Positions 47,946 to 60,340 of a stretch of 64,000 bases of DNA are shown one piece after another. The notes under the pieces were generated by a model that was given only the letters and a program-made list of their open reading frames with translations, had not been told where the DNA came from and searched no databases. The stretch comes from Allodiplogaster sudhausi. Lineage: Eukaryota > Nematoda > Chromadorea > Rhabditida > Diplogasteridae. The translations under genes were made by a program, and so were the position numbers. The stretch spans positions 624,001-688,000 of the forward strand of contig CALZFC010000019.1 in assembly GCA_945643635.1 (NCBI GenBank), in the 5' to 3' direction. Positions within the stretch are counted from its first letter, which is position 1; each line of letters starts with the position of its first letter.

Positions 47946-49540
47946 TCATTTGCCTTGACCACCAACGGTGACGCGTGAAGGAAATACTGCAAGGAATATC
48001 GGTTGAACCCCCGCTTCTTCGCCAACGAGTCCCTCCACAGTAGCATAGAAATCATTAATTCCTTGAGAGCTGGCTTTGGCAAGCAGATGACAGCCGAGAC
48101 CTGCAGAACAGATAGATCTGCCTATTGAAAAAAACATTTGAACTCGTCAACCTAGTATATTTAACCCTTCTGCTGGTTAGAGGTGGTGTGAAATAGCAGG
48201 GTGACTAACAGCGACAGTAAAAAATTTTGGCGTACTTTTAACTTTGTAACAAGTTTACAAAAATGGTTCAAACTTTCTAGAAGAAAGTTCTAGACAGATG
48301 CGAATAGATAAGCATAACCATATATTAATTATTCAGCGAACTGCTCCATTAAATAGTTGCAAAATTGAATACCTGAGAGATACGGAGTGATATCGAGGCC
48401 CAGTCCTGCTCGGATAGCTCCAGCTCCTAAGCGAGCTGCACTGCCGATTCCAGCACCACTGCCGACACCAGCTGAGCCACCTCCAAGTCCTCCGGCGATA
48501 CCAGCAGATCCTCTTCCTGAAATAAATTTGCATTATAATACCTATTTTGCAATAAGAGTGAAAAAGAAATGATAAAATGAATACCTATGAGAGACTTAGC
48601 AATATTTGCATTCAGGTCCAGTCCACCACCAAGAGAGCCTCCGCTAGCAGCACCTAGTCCAAGGCTACCTCCAGCTCCCAGTCCAGCACCACTGCCGACA
48701 CCAGCTGAGATACCTTCATGTCCTCCGGAGATACCAACAGATCCTCTTCCTCAAATAAAGTTGCATTATAATAACTATTTTGCAATAAGAGTGAAAAAGA
48801 AATGATAAAATGAATACCTATGAGAGACTTAGCAATATTTGCATTCAGGTCCAGTCCACCACCAAGAGAGCCTCCGCTAGCAGCACCTAGTCCAAGGCTA
48901 CCTCCAGCTCCCAGTCCAGCACCACTGCCGACACCAGCTGAGATACCTTCATGTCCTCCGGAGATACCAGCAGATCCTCTTCCTGAAATAAATTTGCATT
49001 ATAATAAGTATTTTACAATTGGTATTCACATTCTACGCGGCAAATTCATGTCACATCACGTTAGCACTTCAATCTCCGTCGCTTTCTCCTCCGTTAGAGT
49101 TAAAAGATAAATTGAATACCTGTTAGCGACTTTGCAATATTTGCAACCACGTCCAGTCCTCCGCCAAGAGAGCCTCCGCTAGCAGCACCTAGTCCAAGGC
49201 TACCTCCAGCTCCTTGTACAGCTCGACCTTTGATTCCAGCCCCAATACCGAAGCCAGCTGAATCACCTAGTGAGCCACCTAGACTTCCTGCGATATCTCC
49301 GGTAGCAGATAGCCCTCCGCTAGCTCCACCGCGCATTCCAACTCCATCGTCGATTCCTGCTCCGTTGCTCAGTGGGCTGCCAAGAATTCCTGAAATTTTC
49401 ACAAATTGAACTTATGACATAGTAAGCCGATTTCAAAAAAAGAAAGCACTGCAACCTCGAGAGCTGCCTCCGATTGATGATGCAGAGGCTGATGTCGTAA
49501 GGAAGACGGCGGCAACAAATATGACAAACGCCGATCGCAT
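47946..49540 (-). CDS. Glycine-rich secreted repeat protein
   Basis: Six exons: 49540-49456, 49389-49120, 48982-48818, 48749-48585, 48516-48373, 48100-47946, about 327 aa. Signal peptide (MRSAFVIFVAAVFLTTSASA), then repeats built from GxG, GGSLG and SAG units, each exon ending in an NIAKSL(T/I)G-like block, and a distinct C-terminal exon without Gly repeats (GLGCHLLAKASS...VTVGGQGK). All internal introns are phase 1, so exons can be duplicated without frame change. Exons 3 and 4 with their introns are a fresh 233-bp tandem duplication. The second copy has acceptor tttgag instead of tttcag. Likely a structural or surface protein; function unknown. Confidence 0.7.
49017..49095. repeat. 79-bp duplicated element, intronic copy
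   Basis: Nearly identical (one mismatch seen) to 49896-49974: begins aattggtattcacattct and includes catgtcacatcacgttagca. This copy lies in intron 2 of the glycine-rich gene. Confidence 0.85.
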
Positions 49541-49895
49541 CTCTAAATGTATGGATAGATCAGAAGTGTACTGTAGGGAGGTGTCCTTCGATGCAAATCG
49601 TTGCCCCGCGGGTTATATTCTCGGACTATTTGTCGGGTCAGCCATTAAGCTTAGCATCATTTTATTTAAAATTTGTGAGCGAGATATGCAAATCCGATTG
49701 TGCTCTCCGCCGCATGCACTTTCCGCATCGAAATGTTATGAAGCGAGCACTGCGCTGGTTAATATTCTGCACTTTATGTTAATGCAAATGCGCCTTCGAC
49801 TGAATAGATAGGATTACGTGGGAATATGTTGTGATCATGCTATTATCATAGTGGATATGCATTTGCATCTCACACAGAAAAATATGCTGCTCGGT

Positions 49896-49974
49896 AATTG
49901 GTATTCACATTCTACGCGGCAAATTCATGTCACATCACGTTAGCACTGCAATCTCCGTCGCTTTCTCCTCCGTA
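49896..49974. repeat. 79-bp duplicated element, upstream copy
   Basis: Same orientation as the intronic copy at 49017-49095, about 360 bp upstream of the glycine-rich gene's start codon. Its place upstream and in an intron of the same gene suggests a shared promoter or enhancer sequence, but it may be a dispersed repeat. Confidence 0.85.
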
Positions 49975-50380
49975 ACAACACACAGATTTTCAGCAAATAG
50001 ATGCATATCTAGATGTGATCAGTTTTCATGTACGCATACAGAAAAGATATTAGATATAATCTAAAAAAAATGCCCAAAGGGTCAATTAAGAAACAAATTA
50101 AAAGCTATCATTTCAATTCTAGACAAGCGAGATCAATATCCCCACTTACGCTTTGATGGTTCCCTTGACAAAATCAGCCTTTGTAGTTCATTTGATCAGA
50201 ATTAGATGCACGAATCTACATGAAAACAGGCGTTCACATTTAAGTTCATTCATAAATCTTCTTTTCAACAGTGCAATACAAATTCCTATCTTCTCATTCT
50301 TCCACTTGTCATTCTTGCTTCCTACCGAGTCGCCGGCTGGTTGCCTTCCGCTACGACGACAGGAAGAGGAAAAGAAGGAG

Positions 50381-51754
50381 ATGATGGAGTGCCTTTTCGT
50401 CTCCACGTTCTAATTTTCTTTATTATTAATTGCCGATTCGATGCTATAAATGTGACAATTTTGAATGAACGTTTTCTAATGTAACTTCAGGGTGGCTCCT
50501 CTAAGCCCTTGCGTCTGGCTCCACTGGGTCCTTCCTTGCTTGAAGTATCAGTGGATTCTGTCAGGAGACTCATTTTTATCAAGTTTTAGAATATTGCAAT
50601 TCTTTTTTTTAAATATAACACAGCATGTTTATGGAAACTGAAAATAAAGTAAGTTTGCAGCGCCGCTCACGGGAGCCGCTGCGGGTTGCGCCGACTCTGC
50701 CGGACAAGGTCGTTTTGCAATGGGAGTTCGTCAAGTAGTACTAGTAGTGATTGGGCTTAGTTAGAATATATGTATAACACTTGATATAATTACAACTTTC
50801 ATCAAACTGAAAATGTGATCCTATTGTACATAAGCATATCTTTTTTTATTTGCTCGTTTTCAGCCGCCCAACGAGGCTGAGGTTCATGAGAGTTCGCTAA
50901 GCTATTGTTAGAAAATAAAGTCAGTTGCTTGATTTCATGATAATTCAGACAATGAGTGACCTTTCGTCGGTGTTGAAGGATTCCGCTAAGAACGCGCCGG
51001 ATAATGTAAGAGATGAGAGAAGGGGGAAAGGGAAGAGAGAGGCCTGAGTACTGTAAGAGATGAGAGAAGGGGGGAAAGGGAAGAGAGAGGCCGGAGTACT
51101 GTAACCGCTGTTTGCAGCCGCTGAGTCTGGGGAATCTGCCCAGCAATCGCACGAAGATGCCGACTCGCATTCCGACTCCGCCGAAGCAGAAGGAAAAGAT
51201 GCCAGCTGAAGATGACAAGAGTTCGGTAATATAAGTCCATTCATTTATGTTCTTCAAGTGATAGGCCTAATTCTCTTGATAGCAGCCATACTACTGCCTG
51301 TCGGACGTGACGGGGACCACGACGAAAACGGCGACGGACAAAGTTCCTGCTCAGCCGGCCTTCGTGGCTCGGCCCGCCGCTACTCCGGCCTTTGTTAGTG
51401 AAACGACATTCTAGAAGGAAGAAATAAAGGAAGCGAATAACTAAAATGAAATCGAGTAAAGGAACATATAAGTAAATCCTTTTCTTCTAGAAGCAGCCGA
51501 CAGCAACACCTCAAGTCGAGAAGAAGGCGACTCCTCCTCCGCCACCCTCCACTTCTGTCAAGCAAAGCCCTTCTGGTCCTCCCTTCTCCTTTATATATAT
51601 TCAAAAATATTCCATGTAATCAAAGTAGCACGTTTTAGCGGAAGGCCTGCCCTCGAAATATGGTCGGCCCCCATCCGATCAAGACAATGTTGAACTCCGT
51701 GTTAGTGGATATCTCTTTGAACTGCTCATTCTCCGGCACTCGCACACCATGCCT

Positions 51755-51785
<31 letters not shown>

Positions 51786-51808
51786 ATCTCTCTCTCTCTC
51801 TCTTTCTC

Positions 51809-51852
<44 letters not shown>

Positions 51853-52016
51853 TCTCTTTCTCTTTCTCTCTCTCTCTCCCTCTGCAGATAGTCAGCGTGC
51901 CCTCACCCTCTCCTAACTGGCCCATCTGGGTTCTCTCGGTCCTTCTGATGCTCTCTGGCGTGACGTGCGGTATTCTTTCCTTCGCTCTCTTCAACGAGCG
52001 AGCCAGCCACTGCTGA
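50381..52016 (+). CDS. Proline-rich protein with C-terminal membrane anchor
   Basis: Ten exons: 50381-50398, 50491-50559, 50661-50708, 50864-50881, 50949-51005, 51118-51225, 51283-51393, 51491-51575, 51639-51700, 51888-52016, about 234 aa. There is no signal peptide. PLRLAPLGPS- and PLRVAPTLPD-like motifs sit near the N-terminus, TPPKQKEK and TPPPPPS runs in the middle, and the only membrane span is at the extreme C-terminus (WVLSVLLMLSGVTCGILSFAL), so it is probably tail-anchored with the bulk in the cytosol. The first exon is short and inferred from phase. Intron 5 starts with a 47-bp tandem duplication holding two donors; intron 9 contains a CT microsatellite. Confidence 0.55.
51752..51880. 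repeat. CT microsatellite in an intron
   Basis: (CT)n with TTTCT interruptions, in the last intron of the proline-rich gene, ending just before its ctgcag acceptor, so it serves as an extreme polypyrimidine tract. Confidence 0.9.
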
Positions 52017-52647
52017 ATGGAAGAATAAGTGTGGGGTAGGAATAATTGGATGGTGGCAAAGCAGCATTGCTACGTATAACAAAGTCGAATTTTGGATCAC
52101 ATCCGAGTCATTTGAAAGTTTGATGTCTGCAGGTATTCGGTGCCTTGAGATGCCTGCGCTCATCTTCTCCCCTTTCACTCTCTAAAATGACCCCAGGGCA
52201 ATAAAAAGTGTGGCGAAGAGAGAAATATTCACATCTTAATACCAAGAAACAGACACATCTATGTACATACATATGTACATGCCAAAGACGCATTCGTCGT
52301 GTCAGTGATATACTGGAAACAACATTACGGTGGTCCATATTTACTTGCAAGAGGTAATGCAATCCTGAGCTCATGATTTCGTTTCGACCAAATTTGCATA
52401 AATCGATCATCGATGCTATCAGAACTGACCATACATATGTGCAATATTGTGTTTTGCCTTGACCGCAACTTTATTAAGTACATGAAATCAATACGCAATT
52501 TAATGCTTGTGGCTTATCAGAGAGCTTGGCTTCTTCGAAAAGGTGGGGTATCTTTGGTCGCTGATAAGAAAAGAGAGGGCAGGAGAGCAGGGATAGGATG
52601 AGGCAGTGTCTCGGCGATAAGCTGGCCAGGCAGAAACAGTCTCAGCC
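52017..52647. other. Intergenic, promoter region of the cathepsin gene
   Basis: Includes a short ATGTACATAC tract (52258-52280). No gene supported. Confidence 0.4.
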
Positions 52648-54974
52648 ATGCGTCCTCTTATCCTTCTCACCATTGCGCTTCTAGCGGCTTCTACACAGGT
52701 TACAAATCATTTCATTGGATTAAAGTCTTTTTACGAAATAGTTCTTCGTTCTCAGGCCGGCCTCCTCCAATATCTGCCCTCACTAGCAGTTCGAGTCTCG
52801 AAGCATATCACCCAGTTTGATCGCCTTCCTCATCCGGATGAAGTGCCTGAGGAAGAAGAAATTGATGAGGTTTTTTTCTCATTCCTCTCAGCTCCATTCT
52901 CATTTGGAATTTTTAATTTCATTCATTTTCAGGCTAGAATAGATATTGGTTCATATTTGATTGGCATTTAAATAAGCTGTCTGAAATATAAATTAACCAC
53001 ATATGTACATATGCAAATGACTACATACATATATACATACATACGTACATGTATGTATGCACGTATGTACATATGTACGTACATAATCATTTACATATGT
53101 ACCTAAATACTTCTTCTTACTTCTTTATGCTGATATGGTTGTGATTACGAAGGATCCCTAACATCTACAATTTAGAATGACGAAGCTTCAGAAGAGGAGT
53201 TTGATGAGAGCTTCCTTCGTCTTCCTTCTCCCGATGCACTCCCACTGAAGGTTTCCAATTTTTGGACCCTGGGAGTATGAATTGGCTTTGAAAACAAATA
53301 ATGGATATTATTGAAGGAGATGCCAACATCTGAGGAGCTCCTCTCTCATTACGACAAACTGCAAGTTCCTTCCGTCAAGACCAACGACTACTGGCGCCAA
53401 GTTGGGAATCATTTCTTTTCTTGATCATCATACATACATACATATGTATGTATGCGCAATACCAGTAAACATCTTGACTCAGATGTCAGAAATCGTGCAG
53501 ATGCCTACATTGAGGTTGTTTCTCGACTGGACGAGATGATGGCAGAAAGAGAGCGAGAGGCTGACAAAGACGCTCATTTTGTGGAGGGCAATTCAGAAGA
53601 GGACTTTGAAGTTAGCACATTCTTATTTGACTTAAGACTCAGGCGAATCAACACAAACTATTCACGTAAATTATTTTACAAGACACTTTCGTATTCAAAT
53701 TTATATCTTTTCTCTTGAGAGTGCGCAGTGGCAGCTTCCTATTTTGAAGGCATACGACGACTTTGAGCAGCTGCCATCAGCTCCTCGAGTTCAGCGAGTT
53801 TTCCATGACTTTGAGTTGAGCTCCGACGCGTACTCAGAGAGTAGCAGTGAAGAGGACGACGAGAGGGAGGAAGCAGAGGGACTCCACGACGTCGATCCCG
53901 AATTTGTCAGCTTCCTCATTCTGAATCCTAGAAGATCGAATAAATCTTCCAGGCCGCGATGGCTCCTCCCGGTTACAAGCCTCGCTTCCTGCACAAATGT
54001 CTGAAGAAGCGACCGGCCGGGCAGCTCCCGCTGGAGAGAAAGTCACCATTTTATCCCTTATTTTCTAAATGGATAAAGAAAAGAAAATGTGCATTGTGAG
54101 TCTTCCAGATCGGCGCCAAGGAACTGGGAGACGAAGCCAGTGCGAGATGTGCCCAAGGTATTTATATTTCAAGGTGGCATAAAAAGAATGAGTAATCCTC
54201 GCCCCATCAGACCTTCGACTGGCGCAACAACTCTGGCGTGAACTTTTGCTCTCCCACTCGCAACCAGCACATTCCCGTCTACTGCGGCTCCTGCTGGGTC
54301 TTCGGCACCACTGGTTCACTATCACTTTTTCTCTTTTCTTTCTATCTTCTTCCCTTGCTAGGTGGCTCTTGCTCTGGAAAGTGAGAAACTCTATATTCCC
54401 ATCTTGATCATTTTTAGGTGCGCTAAACGATCGATTCAACATCAAACGCAAGAACCGATGGCCGATGACCATGGTTTCACCGCAGGTAAGGAGAGAAAAA
54501 TGATAGGATAGATATCAATTACCAAAAACTAATCATCACATTGCAGGAGATCATCGACTGCGGAGGCAAAGGAAACTGCCAGGTTTTCAAGCTTTATAGG
54601 ATTGAACTGCAATATCATTTTACTTCCGAACGACGCAGTTAAACTAACAGGGAGGAAACACCGAGGACGTCCTCGAGTACGCACGCACTCACGGACTTGT
54701 CGAGGAGGGCTGCAATGTCTACCGCGCCAACAATGGAGGTCTCTTTCTGACACATTTTCTAGAATTGAAGTTTGATTGCACACTAACAACAGGAGATGTC
54801 TTTGAGAATGCACGCCCTTCCACCGCTGCGGCACGTGCTGGCCAGGCAACTGCTACGGCATCCAGAACTACACTCGCTACTATGTCAACGACTATGGAAT
54901 TGTGCGGTCTCTCTCTCTCTCTCGCTCGCTCTCTCTCTCTCTCGTTCTCTCTTGCTCTCTCTATCGTTCTCTCT

Positions 54975-55025
<51 letters not shown>

Positions 55026-55056
55026 GTTCTCTCTTGCTATCTCTATCGTTCTCTCT

Positions 55057-55105
<49 letters not shown>

Positions 55106-55666
55106 GTTCTCTCTCTCTCTTTCTCTCTCTCTCTTTCTGCTCTCTTAAACTCTTATCCAACCATTCTGTTATTCTGGAAACTTGAGGTGTCCGGCCGCGA
55201 GAAGATCCAGCAGGAGCTCATGGCAAACGGCCCCCTGGCCTGCGCCATTGGAGCCACGCCCAAGTTCGAGTTTGAATATCTCAGCGGCGTCTACTCGGAG
55301 AAGTCCAATCTCACGGTAGAATTCACTCATCCTATACTCTTGATATTCTCGGCTAAGCAATACTAACTGCATCTATTTTCAAATAAATCTTCTTTCATTT
55401 TGTAGTCAAATCATATTGTGACCTTGACCGGCTGGGGAGTGGACGAGAAGAGCGGAAACGAGTACTGGGTCGTGCGCAACAGCTGGGGCGAAGCTTGGGT
55501 TCGTTTCATCATCGCCTTCCATTCCTGTATTCGTGTGATGCAGGGAGAGCGTGGCTGGTATCGCATCGTGACTTCTCTCTTCAACAACGGGACGGGCGAC
55601 CAGTTCAACATGGGCATCGAGAGAGAGTGCTACTGGGCCGATGTCGACCTGTCCAATCTTGACTAG
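52648..55666 (+). CDS. Cathepsin Z/X-type cysteine peptidase with long acidic pro-region
   Basis: Exons: 52648-52698, 52756-52869, 53176-53250, 53317-53400, an exon ending 53610 whose start is unclear, 53729-53905, 53953-54041, 54109-54157, 54211-54313, 54418-54485, 54547-54582, 54651-54738, 54807-54901, 55187-55315, 55406-55498, 55544-55666. Signal peptide ([17 protein letters not shown]), then over 200 residues rich in Asp/Glu, then mature cathepsin [12 protein letters not shown], the HIP insertion typical of cathepsin Z ([13 protein letters not shown], with the catalytic Cys), DCGG, a Cys-rich insert CGTCWPGNC, catalytic His in SNHIV, and Asn in NSWGEAW. Known cathepsin Z pro-regions are only about 40 residues, so the acidic extension is unusual. 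Its fifth exon does not fit phase. Confidence 0.85.
54905..55137. repeat. CT microsatellite starting at a 5' splice site
   Basis: More than 230 bp of CT with occasional CG, TAG and TTT breaks, beginning a few bases after the donor (ATT|gtgcgg) of cathepsin intron 13. It contains an internal duplication of about 95 bp. Confidence 0.9.
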
Positions 55667-55914
55667 ACTTCCAGGCTTCTTTTGCTTTTGCAAACTCACT
55701 TCTTCCTCTCTTGAACTGTTCGTATTCACAAATTAGTCTTCTTTTAATTAATGTAAACTGAAGGCGAGAATAAAAGCGACATGAGATACACAATCGTTCG
55801 TTTTTAAATTACAGAGTCCAAGTGTATATTGTCGTAAAAGCGGAAATAAAGATGAATCACGCGGAAGGAATACGACGAAATTTATGGGCCATTTAGTCAG
55901 GGTAAAGAGGAGAA

Positions 55915-56168
55915 ATGACGAAGAGAGCGATCATTGCAACAGCCTCGATGCTTCTGTCCAAGTGCATCGACTTCTTTCTCCTTCCGGCTCCACTCAAGAA
56001 GCCACTGGATATTATGGTTGGCTGCTTATTCTTTTTCTCTTTTGGTTCATTCTTGCTTACTAGATGGAATCCATCTGAAACTCTAAGTCGTTGTTAACTT
56101 TTCCAAAGAACTGTCCGGGAGACATTGCAAGGGAAAAGATGATTATCGACTGTGGAATGCCGATATAA
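55915..56168 (+). CDS. Possible short peptide gene, two exons
   Basis: Exons 55915-56016 and 56109-56168 join in phase to give 53 aa (MTKRAIIATASMLLSKCIDF... ending IIDCGMPI). The N-terminus is weakly hydrophobic, and three cysteines are present. No family recognised, and a frame this short could arise by chance. Confidence 0.3.
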
Positions 56169-57339
56169 TGAGGAAAACAGGGGTGAGTCCATCATAGGCT
56201 GAAGGATAAGCAGGAAGTGATCAGAAAACCCATAGCTTATAGACAATAAAAATTCAAGCTTTTTTCACATCATTAAACGGGGCGAAAATAAGTTGAGAAA
56301 AAAGGAAAATGAAGTGTGAGATTCCGCCGCGACCCGACGCTCAATTCACTGTGCCACTTGCCATTCTTCATCGAACCAGTGCAAGCGTATGTACATTCTT
56401 AGGGTTTCTCATAATCAGATATCTAAACTTCATGAAAATATTTAAATATAAAAATCTTTCAATATGGCTATCGCCATTAATTTTTTTTATTCCACAACTT
56501 AGTATCTCATTTAACGATGTGAGAAAAAACATTGAATTGTACTTTCCAGATTTAATAGATTCCCATAAGTGTATCTTCAATTATCTGTATTATTGAATAT
56601 ACATAAATGTATATTCAACTTCATATCCTTCTAATACCTCTTTTTGCTTATATGGATCGAGTGTTTTGACTACAACAGTGTCTGTAGGAGGCTACGCATA
56701 TCTATTTATGTTCTGAGGGTTTTTTTCTCTACGGCTGACGAAATAATGATTCGGTTTAAAGGGAGAAAATGCCGGCTGGCGCCATTTTTGGTTCCACGCA
56801 ATCAAACATTAATTGTCTGTGCTCTCTTTAACCGTTCAAGTTCACTTAACAGGCAGAAAGCGTTTGCTTCTCTTGACTGTGACTTCTTGGCCAATGCATG
56901 AACTCAACGTTTCAGTTATGCGGACTGATAAACCGGAACAGCAGGTTTACGCCCCCAAGAATATCAGGAGAAGTGGAACTTTTGTCGGAGATGTTGCAAT
57001 GTTCATTAGGAAAGAAGAGTGATCTGGAGGAGATGAGAGCGAGAGATAACAGCAAATGCGCTCTCTATTTTGTTTTGAATTGGTGGAATATTTTGCCCGG
57101 CAATCTGATTACAACTCGATTTGTCTGCTTTTCAAGATTACCAAGATGGCTAGCCATAAGTTATGAAGTTTAAATTCATTGCTAACATTATGCAAAGATT
57201 TGCCTTGAACATCCATATGACATCCTGCTGTTAAATAAAAACATAGTAATTCCTGCTTCGTTATGTTCGATCGAGTTGCAAGATTGCCTGAGGCAGTGAA
57301 CTTGACCTTTTCTTCGGTTGCTCCTTTCCAGTGCTGATA
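56169..57339. other. Intergenic, no supported gene
   Basis: AT-rich first half, then short open frames without start or splice context. It ends with the promoter of the transporter gene. Confidence 0.4.
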
Positions 57340-59737
57340 ATGCAACGGAACTTATCACCGTGGAGACGCGAGCGAAGAGAAGATAACGATGACGGAGATC
57401 GACTTGGATTCAGTGACAACTCATCCACGCAGAGCCGAGAACCATGGAGCGATCGGCCTTTCCGTCAGAGGTCGCTCTCTCTCACACACACACTCTCTCT
57501 CCTCTCCCTTTCTCTCTATCTCTCTCTCTCTCTCTCTCTTCTGCTCACGTCTTCACTTAACACTGTTTCACTTTTTAATTGAAAACAATTAATCTCATTC
57601 CCTCTCTTTTCAAATGCATATACATACATATGTATGTATATTTTCTTCAGAAACTCAAACACGGAGACAAATTGGCGTAATCTGTACATAATCACTCTGG
57701 TGTTCTTCCTCGTGCGCACTCAGTTTACAGTGTACCTGGCTTCCATATGGCCAATTCTACAAGCTGTTCGTATTCACTTTCCATTGCTTGATTCTTTGAC
57801 GACGTAAATAATAGATTGGTTCGATTGTAGACGGATAAAGAAGCAACGGGAGAATCGTACTCTCTGATGTCTGCGGCCTACAACATCGGAGTGGGCTCCG
57901 CCGCGCCAGTCTTTGGCTGGCTTGTCGATAAGGTTCGATTTAATTGTTTATTCCATCCTCGTTCTTTTCATTCCTTACTATTTCTAGCAAATAAACGTAT
58001 TTTTGGAAGAGAATAAAAGGAGAAGAATGTTCAGCACGGTTTCACTCGCCCTGCCCTGGCGGCCCTTCTCCTCATGCTCCTCTCAGACATTGGCTACTTC
58101 TGGCTGGACGTCTTCCCTGAGCCCCGCCGTTACTTCTTCTTTGCCATTCGATTTCTTGTCGGCATCGCCTCTGGTCATTTGTCGCTCTTTCTTGACTTTT
58201 CGCCGTTTTCTCACTCTCTTTATAAGTTTAAAGAAGTTTCCAATGAAGTGATCAGTTTATTGAGCAGGTAATGAGAATGAATAAATGTGCCCAGGCGCGA
58301 CGACAATCTTCTTGGTGTTCTGGAGTCACGGCGCGGCGCCAGATGACAGAACAGTCGGCTCTTCTCTCTCAGCCGCCGCTTCCGCCGCAGGAAACATCGC
58401 AGGGCCTCGTGAGGCTAATCTCTAGTCTTTCTCTATCGAACTGTGATTCCTTTCTCTCAGTGGTGCAAGCCGTGTGCTCACTCCTTGACTACCCTGGCTT
58501 CCGCTGGCACGGCCTCCCCATTCACATGTACTCCATCCCCGCCGTCGTCTCCGCCTTCCTCGTCCTCGTCTCCACTTTTCTTCTTCTCAGATTCTTTCGA
58601 GACGAACATCGAGTCCAACCGGCAGAATCTACTGGTACTCACATCTGATCTATTCCTAAAATGTAATTTTTAACATGAAAAAATGAGAATTTGCCTTCTC
58701 CGAATACCTTTCAGTCGACCCAGTCCAAATTGAACTGGAAGGAGAAAAGGAAGAGAAGGAGCCCCTCGACGTTGCTTGCGTCTGCTTCTGCCTCTTCCTC
58801 AGTGTCATTCAACAGTTCCTCTACTCCAACATTGAGACGTAATCCATTTATTCATCTTCTTTTTCTTTAAACAAGAAGTGAATACGTAATCTCAGAGTGG
58901 CTCCGCTCTATCACCAATGGATGTTCGATCTGAACAACAAGGAGACGACAACATTTGGCTCTCTTCTTATCGTCCTCGCTGCCGTCGTCAGTCTCATCTT
59001 TCTCGCTGCTTACGTCTGGAGCGGCGCTGCGAGACGGTTAGATATGAAAATATGTACACCGAAAATAGCCTTTTTATTATTAGTATTATTATTATTATTC
59101 AGTTAACAAAAAAAATAAAAAAAATATTGAGAGTGGACAACCGCCTTGGCATATCCATGGGTCTCTTTGTGTGCTTCTCTTTCGTGGTCGCCGTGTACCC
59201 CTATAAGGGCATCTACTCCCTCTACATCGAATCTCCATTCTGCCACTTTGACTGGTTGGTCGTCCTTTCTTCTCTCCCACCCTCTCCCTTTCTCTTCCTC
59301 AGGTGCTCCTCAACGGTGCGCATCTCTCTACGTCTCTACATCTGTGCCTACGCGGTTCTCTTCGGCGTGGGTTTCATTCTTCTCTCCGTGCACACTTCCG
59401 CTCTTCTCTCTCTGCTTCTCGGCTCACGGAGACAACAGGTTCTACGCAGACTTGCGTACTCTCTCTCTGAAATGAGTTAATTCCACTGTAGATGTGGCAT
59501 GGCATCAGTTCCCTGGTTGGGACGGCGGCGCGTGCAGTGGGTCCGTTGTGCTGCGTGCGCTTGCTCGAGCTGCGCGGCCCTTCCCTAGTGTGGCTCTCCC
59601 AGCTGCTCCTCCTTGCCCTCGCCCTCTTCGTCATCGCCCTCAGTTGGTGCCGCATGGGAACGCGAATCCACCGCGCGGGCGCAGCCAAGCCCAGTCCGAG
59701 TCTCGCCCGAAAGCTTTCTCTCAAATCACTCCACTAA
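57340..59737 (+). CDS. Major facilitator transporter, MFSD8/CLN7-like
   Basis: Eleven exons: 57340-57470, 57651-57765, 57831-57932, 58035-58173, 58295-58408, 58461-58634, 58715-58838, 58896-59036, 59132-59254, 59303-59438, 59492-59737, giving 514 aa, close to MFSD8 (about 518). A polar N-terminus precedes NWRNLYIITLVFFL (TM1) and SIWPILQ; next come GVGSAAPVFGWLVDKHGF (the MFS loop 2-3 region), RFLVGIASG, a charged central loop (VQIELEGEKEEKEPLD), and a second half of six spans ending with AARAVGP. MFSD8 acts in lysosomal membranes. No dileucine sorting motif was identified with confidence. All phases agree. Confidence 0.8.
57476..57540. repeat. CT/CA microsatellite starting at a 5' splice site
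   Basis: Begins about five bases after the donor of transporter exon 1 (CGTCAGAG|gtcgctctct) and runs through CACACA into (CT)n. Confidence 0.85.
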
Positions 59738-60340
59738 AGGAGCTCATCATTCGACTCTATCAATCCATACGGTTTTCATACATTTTTAGCCGCTCTTGCG
59801 TTAATAAATGTTACAGTTGATCAAATCATTTATTTTTACGACGAAATGAGTGATTTCATGTGTTCTTGAACATGCGAAAGCCAGACATGAATAAACTGCT
59901 CAAACATTCATTGCTAATATTTAGCGAATAAACATGTATGGGCTGAAAAAAGAACAAAATAATGTACAAAATGACGAATAAAATCTGAAATGGCAATGGG
60001 CTTCAAATGCAAAATTACTCGTTTTAGGATGCCGTTCCAAGCAAGTAAGCAGAGGAAAAGAAGAGAATATGTGCAGATGACAATTTTGCATTTGTTCAAC
60101 GCATTCCCGTATCTCTTTCTTGGCACAGAAGAAGCAAAGATGAAAGTACAAGTGTCCAAGGTCACTGGCAGTGAACAACCTACTTATACATTTTAGTTCC
60201 TTTGGTGCTAATGGAAGACCCCAATGAATGCATACATACATAAATACAAACATGTAAAATAAACGATTCGCCATAATTTCGTTTTCTACTTGAAAATAAG
60301 CTTGAGCTTTGCCGATTGAAAATCAGAGTCAAAACAAGGG
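59738..60340. other. 3' spacer between convergent genes
   Basis: Lies between the tails of the transporter and channel genes. AATAAA-like signals occur near 59801. No gene supported. Confidence 0.4.

Noticed and set aside
54885..55160. Antisense open frame of RERERE type
   Set aside because: It is a translation of the CT microsatellite in a cathepsin intron.
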